Source of the DNA: JAAYJM01 sp964498585
Lineage (GTDB): Bacteria; Bacteroidota; Ignavibacteria; Kapaibacteriales; UBA2268
Reading direction: 5' to 3'
Assembly (NCBI GenBank): GCA_964498585.1
Contig: CAZCHH010000073.1
Location: forward strand, 1-15,318
Length of the DNA: 15,318 bases
A program made the translations under genes and the position numbers. Positions 12,772 through 15,318 of the stretch are shown here, piece after piece. The notes under the pieces are model-generated. The model was not told the DNA's origin. It was given only the letters and a program-made list of their open reading frames with translations, and did no database searches. How positions within the stretch are numbered: the stretch's first letter is position 1; each line of letters opens with the position of its first letter.

Positions 12772-12824
12772 ATAAAAAATAATTTAATAATAAAAATTTA
12801 ACAAAATTTAATTTTTGAGGATAT

Positions 12825-14285
12825 ATGAATAATTACCTTAAAATATCAATTGTAATATTGATTTTGTCTTTTTGCATAAATAATACTTATGCAAATAACG
12901 TTTCTGTAGGAACACCAACTCTGGTAGAACAAAACAATGAAGAGAACTCAATTTTTGTCCAATTTGATTTATCATGGGACAATAGCTGGCGAACAACTTA
13001 TGTACCTTCTAATTATGATGGCGTATGGTTATTTTTAAAATATCAACTACTTTACGATGGAACGTGGCACCACGTTTTATTAAGCCCGGATAATCATTCA
13101 ACTGGAAGCCAGGATACTAATGCAACTATTTATGCACCAGACGGAAATATCGGAGTTCTTTTCTATAGAAGTGATATAGGAAATGGAACTTTTGCCTCTA
13201 CGAATGTAAAGCTTAAATGGAATTACGGTTCAAATAATTTAGGCGATAACATAACAGATGTAATATCAGAAATTAAGGTTTTTGCCATAGAAATGGTATA
13301 TGTGCCTGAGGGCGCTTATTATTTGGGCAGTGGCGGAAATGAAGCCGGCAGCTTTTTTACTTATGGAACAAATTTACCTTATTATGTTGAAAGTGAAGAT
13401 GCTATTAATGTTGGAACTACAAATGGTTATTTATATTATCCAACAGACAATTCTTTTGGCGATAGGTCGGGTCCGGTTCCGGCAGCTTACCCAAAGGGTT
13501 TTGCGTCATTTTGGTGTATGAAATATGAAATAACTCAAGAGCAATACGTTGATTTCTTAAATACTTTAACCCAGGAGCAAAAGAACAACAGATTTCCTAA
13601 TCAGTTCAATAATTACAGACATTATATTAAACTTGTTGATGGAGTCTTTGGTTGTGACGGTAATAATAACAATATTTTTAACGATACTGATGATGGTAAT
13701 TTTATTGCATGTAATTATTTAAGTTTGGCTGACTGCTTGGCTTATGCTGATTGGGCGGGATTAAGACCAATGACGGAACTTGAATATGAAAAAGCTTGCA
13801 GGGGAGTATTAGACCCTGTTCCAAATGAATCTGCATGGGGCACAACAAACTTTATTATGGCAACAGGAATAAATAACCCAGGGACAGCTTTTGAAACACG
13901 AACTCCAGAAAATGCAAATTATAATCCGATGGCTTCTAATTTAAGTCCTGCTAGGGTGGGTAATTTTGCAAGGTCCGGCAGCACACGCCAAAGTTCCGGT
14001 GGTACTTTTTATGGAATAATGGAAATGACAGGAAATTTAGACGAAAGAGTTGTTAATATCGGCAATTCTTATGGAAGAGCATTCACCGGTATAAATGGTG
14101 ATGGAACTTTAAATACAACAGGGAATGCAAACGTTCCTTACTGGCCTAATCCAACTAGAACTGGAACTGGAACAAAAGGAGGTAGCAATTCTCCGGTATC
14201 GTATCGTGGCTATATTATTGCGGGTGAGCAATATTATATCAGGAAAAATTCAATAGGTTTTCGTTGTGTGATTAGCTGTCCATAA
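12825..14285 (+). CDS. Secreted FGE-fold (SUMF1/PvdO-like) protein
   Basis: A 486-residue exported protein. The signal peptide is about residues 1-23, cut probably at TYA-NN. Residues about 25-155 are a beta-rich N-terminal domain with many Trp and Tyr residues that I cannot name. Residues about 157-483 are an FGE/SUMF1-type domain: MVYVPEGAYYLGSGG, FWCMKYEITQEQYVDFLNTL (229-248), YLSLADCLAYADWAGLRPMT with LEYEKACRG, FYGIMEMTGNLDERVV and a C-terminal NSIGFRCVISC. The two catalytic cysteine positions of formylglycine-generating enzymes fall at Pro457 and Gly462 (KGGSNSPVSYRG), and the usual GNVWEW reads GNLDER, so enzymatic FGE activity is unlikely. TTGAGGAT just before ATG supports the start. 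The gene at 14380 follows after 94 bases in the same direction and could share its transcript. Confidence 0.87.
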   Translation: MNNYLKISIVILILSFCINNTYANNVSVGTPTLVEQNNEENSIFVQFDLSWDNSWRTTYVPSNYDGVWLFLKYQLLYDGTWHHVLLSPDNHSTGSQDTNATIYAPDGNIGVLFYRSDIGNGTFASTNVKLKWNYGSNNLGDNITDVISEIKVFAIEMVYVPEGAYYLGSGGNEAGSFFTYGTNLPYYVESEDAINVGTTNGYLYYPTDNSFGDRSGPVPAAYPKGFASFWCMKYEITQEQYVDFLNTLTQEQKNNRFPNQFNNYRHYIKLVDGVFGCDGNNNNIFNDTDDGNFIACNYLSLADCLAYADWAGLRPMTELEYEKACRGVLDPVPNESAWGTTNFIMATGINNPGTAFETRTPENANYNPMASNLSPARVGNFARSGSTRQSSGGTFYGIMEMTGNLDERVVNIGNSYGRAFTGINGDGTLNTTGNANVPYWPNPTRTGTGTKGGSNSPVSYRGYIIAGEQYYIRKNSIGFRCVISCP

Positions 14286-14379
14286 ATTATATTATTCTTT
14301 TATTAGATATTTATTTTACAATATAGAAATATATATTTCATTGTTCAATTAATTAACCAATTAATTTAAGGTTAAAAAA

Positions 14380-15207
14380 ATGAAGAAATTTATTTTAATT
14401 TTATTTTCAATATTTTTCAGTGTCAGTTATTTAAATGCTCAGTTTGTTGGGGGTGGAAATGACGGTTATTCCAGTTCAAATAATGTTCTAACTCCATTAA
14501 GCATAATGAACATTTATACAGGCGGCACTAATGACGGTTATTCCAGTTCAAATAATGTTCTAAATCCGTTAAACATAATGAACATTTATACAGGTGGCGC
14601 CAATGACGGTTATTCCAGTTCAAATAATATTCTCAATCCGTTAAACATTATAAATATTTTTGAAGGCGGGATTAGAAGTGGATATTCCTCAAAAGGTAAT
14701 GATGAGTATGGTCAGTATTATAACATCGAAATCGAACTCTCTTCCGGCTGGAACACTATTTCTGCTAACTTTTTACCCGATGCTCCAAATATGGAAAATA
14801 TTTTTACCGAAATGGAAGAACTTATAATCGTGAAAAATGCAGCCGGGCAAATTTTTAATCCAGCACAAAATATAAATCAAATTGGAGATTGGAATATTGC
14901 CCACGGATATATGGTGTATGTAACCGCTCCTGCTACTTTGCAAATTACTGGAACAGCAGTAAACCCAACTGAAACAGAAATTAATTTGGTAAGCGGCTGG
15001 AATCTCGTTTCTTATTTAAGAAATTCTCCTTTAGCAATTAATACTGCATTAGAAGGAATAAGCAGTTCAATTATCTTAGTAAAGAATAATCAGGGACAGC
15101 TTTATTATCCATCAATGGGCTTAAACACAATCGGCAATATGCAACAGGGACAGGGCTACTGGATTTATATGTCTGCACCAGAAGTTTTGGTTTATCCGGG
15201 GAATTAG
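14380..15207 (+). CDS. Small secreted repeat protein with shared C-terminal tail
   Basis: A 275-residue protein. The signal peptide (MKKFILILFSIFFSVSYLNA) is cut probably before Gln21. Residues 24-95 are three 24-residue repeats of the form GGxNDGYSSSNNVLNPLNIM followed by NIYT, with a partial fourth (96-104). GGxGDGY-like repeats occur, by recollection, in other FCB surface proteins, with no known function. Residues 118-275 match residues 1070-1227 of the large protein at 8347 and consist of two related halves starting SSGWNTISANFLPDAPN and VSGWNLVSYLRNSPLAIN, each with a central IVKN or LVKN, an IG(D/N) turn and a GY.(V/I)Y segment. It ends VLVYPGN without a basic tail, so it does not look like a standard type IX sorting signal. 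AAGG lies 9 bases before ATG. It may be an attachment module with a short variable stalk. Confidence 0.85.
   Translation: MKKFILILFSIFFSVSYLNAQFVGGGNDGYSSSNNVLTPLSIMNIYTGGTNDGYSSSNNVLNPLNIMNIYTGGANDGYSSSNNILNPLNIINIFEGGIRSGYSSKGNDEYGQYYNIEIELSSGWNTISANFLPDAPNMENIFTEMEELIIVKNAAGQIFNPAQNINQIGDWNIAHGYMVYVTAPATLQITGTAVNPTETEINLVSGWNLVSYLRNSPLAINTALEGISSSIILVKNNQGQLYYPSMGLNTIGNMQQGQGYWIYMSAPEVLVYPGN
14449..14664 (+). repeat. 72-bp in-frame tandem repeat x3
   Basis: Units 14449-14520, 14521-14592 and 14593-14664 are highly similar; for example ATGACGGTTATTCCAGTTCA is identical in all three. The unit is 24 codons, so copy-number change would keep the frame. Confidence 0.9.
14728..15207 (+). repeat. 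Duplicated C-terminal-domain coding block, copy 2
   Basis: Counterpart of 11551-12030; it has the same length and the last 20 coding bases are identical. Substitutions are spread along it and many are at third positions, so the duplication is not very recent or is under selection. Confidence 0.85.
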
Positions 15208-15208
15208 G

Positions 15209-15229
15209 TAATTATTAATTATTAATTAT
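15209..15229. repeat. Heptamer array TAATTAT x3
   Basis: Three exact copies starting two bases after a stop codon, followed by TAATTGT. Related single motifs occur at 181-196 and 5336-5351. Confidence 0.85.
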
Positions 15230-15235
15230 TAATTG

Positions 15236-15318
15236 TTATCGGTTTATGGTTTATGGTTATTTTGTTATTGAGTTATTAGGTTATTAGGTTATTAGGTTAT
15301 TAGGTTATTAGGTTATTG
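15236..15318. repeat. Octamer array TTATTAGG x5 and lead-in
   Basis: Five exact TTATTAGG units at 15273-15312, preceded by TTATTGAG and running off the window edge. The lead-in TTATCGGTTTATGGTTTATGG resembles that at about 7593-7620. Confidence 0.92.

Larger units (their letters stand above)
12031..12824. other. 800-bp gene-free repeat cluster
   Basis: No gene is supported. In order it holds a TAGCT...GGCTG hairpin (12036-12069), TTATTGG/TAATGAC low-complexity sequence, a 15-bp stem (12250-12331), H30 copy 4, a GTCATGCTATCAT hairpin (12423-12454), copy 2 of the 140-bp element, H30 copy 5, the two-hairpin composite and a CTCCTTC hairpin before the next start. Confidence 0.75.

Overview
The window looks like an AT-rich chromosomal segment from the FCB superphylum (Bacteroidota or a neighbour such as Ignavibacteria/Kapabacteria). 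Grounds: weak Shine-Dalgarno sites, two TAnnTTTG-type promoter boxes, secreted proteins built from Asp-box and kelch propellers, FnIII and FGE-fold domains, and intergenic hairpin repeats of the kind common in that group. No RNA gene, CRISPR array, transposase or phage gene was found.

Layout. 1-739: no intact gene; a heptamer array, four unrelated hairpins in a row and a ~140-bp repeat element. 740-1164: a hicA/hicB toxin-antitoxin pair in which hicA carries a frameshift and hicB is intact. 1165-1813: a 454-bp nested foldback repeat. 1814-2926: an IPT/TIG plus FGE-fold lipoprotein. 3284-5095: a two-gene unit, yicC and an SDR/RmlD-like gene whose catalytic tyrosine position is Phe. 5096-5342: repeat-filled gap between converging genes. 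5343-7274 (minus): thrS. 7275-8346: a gene-free kilobase with microsatellites and a 287-bp foldback element. 8347-12030: a 1227-residue secreted multidomain protein. 12031-12824: another repeat cluster. 12825-14285: a secreted FGE-fold protein. 14380-15207: a small secreted protein with three 24-residue repeats and the same 159-residue C-terminal region as the 1227-residue protein. The window ends in an octamer array.

How the genes work together. The core genes (thrS, yicC) are conventional. The four exported proteins make up an envelope/surface set. Two share a duplicated C-terminal tail, and two share an FGE fold without the catalytic cysteines, so they are more likely structural or binding proteins than formylglycine-generating enzymes.

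The most unusual content is intergenic. At least eight repeat families, most able to form hairpins, recur across the gaps, sometimes nested, and in one case two copies of a scaffold hold different hairpin modules in the same slot. I do not recognise a defence system or a biosynthetic cluster. The best candidates for something undescribed are this modular hairpin system and the shared C-terminal tail.
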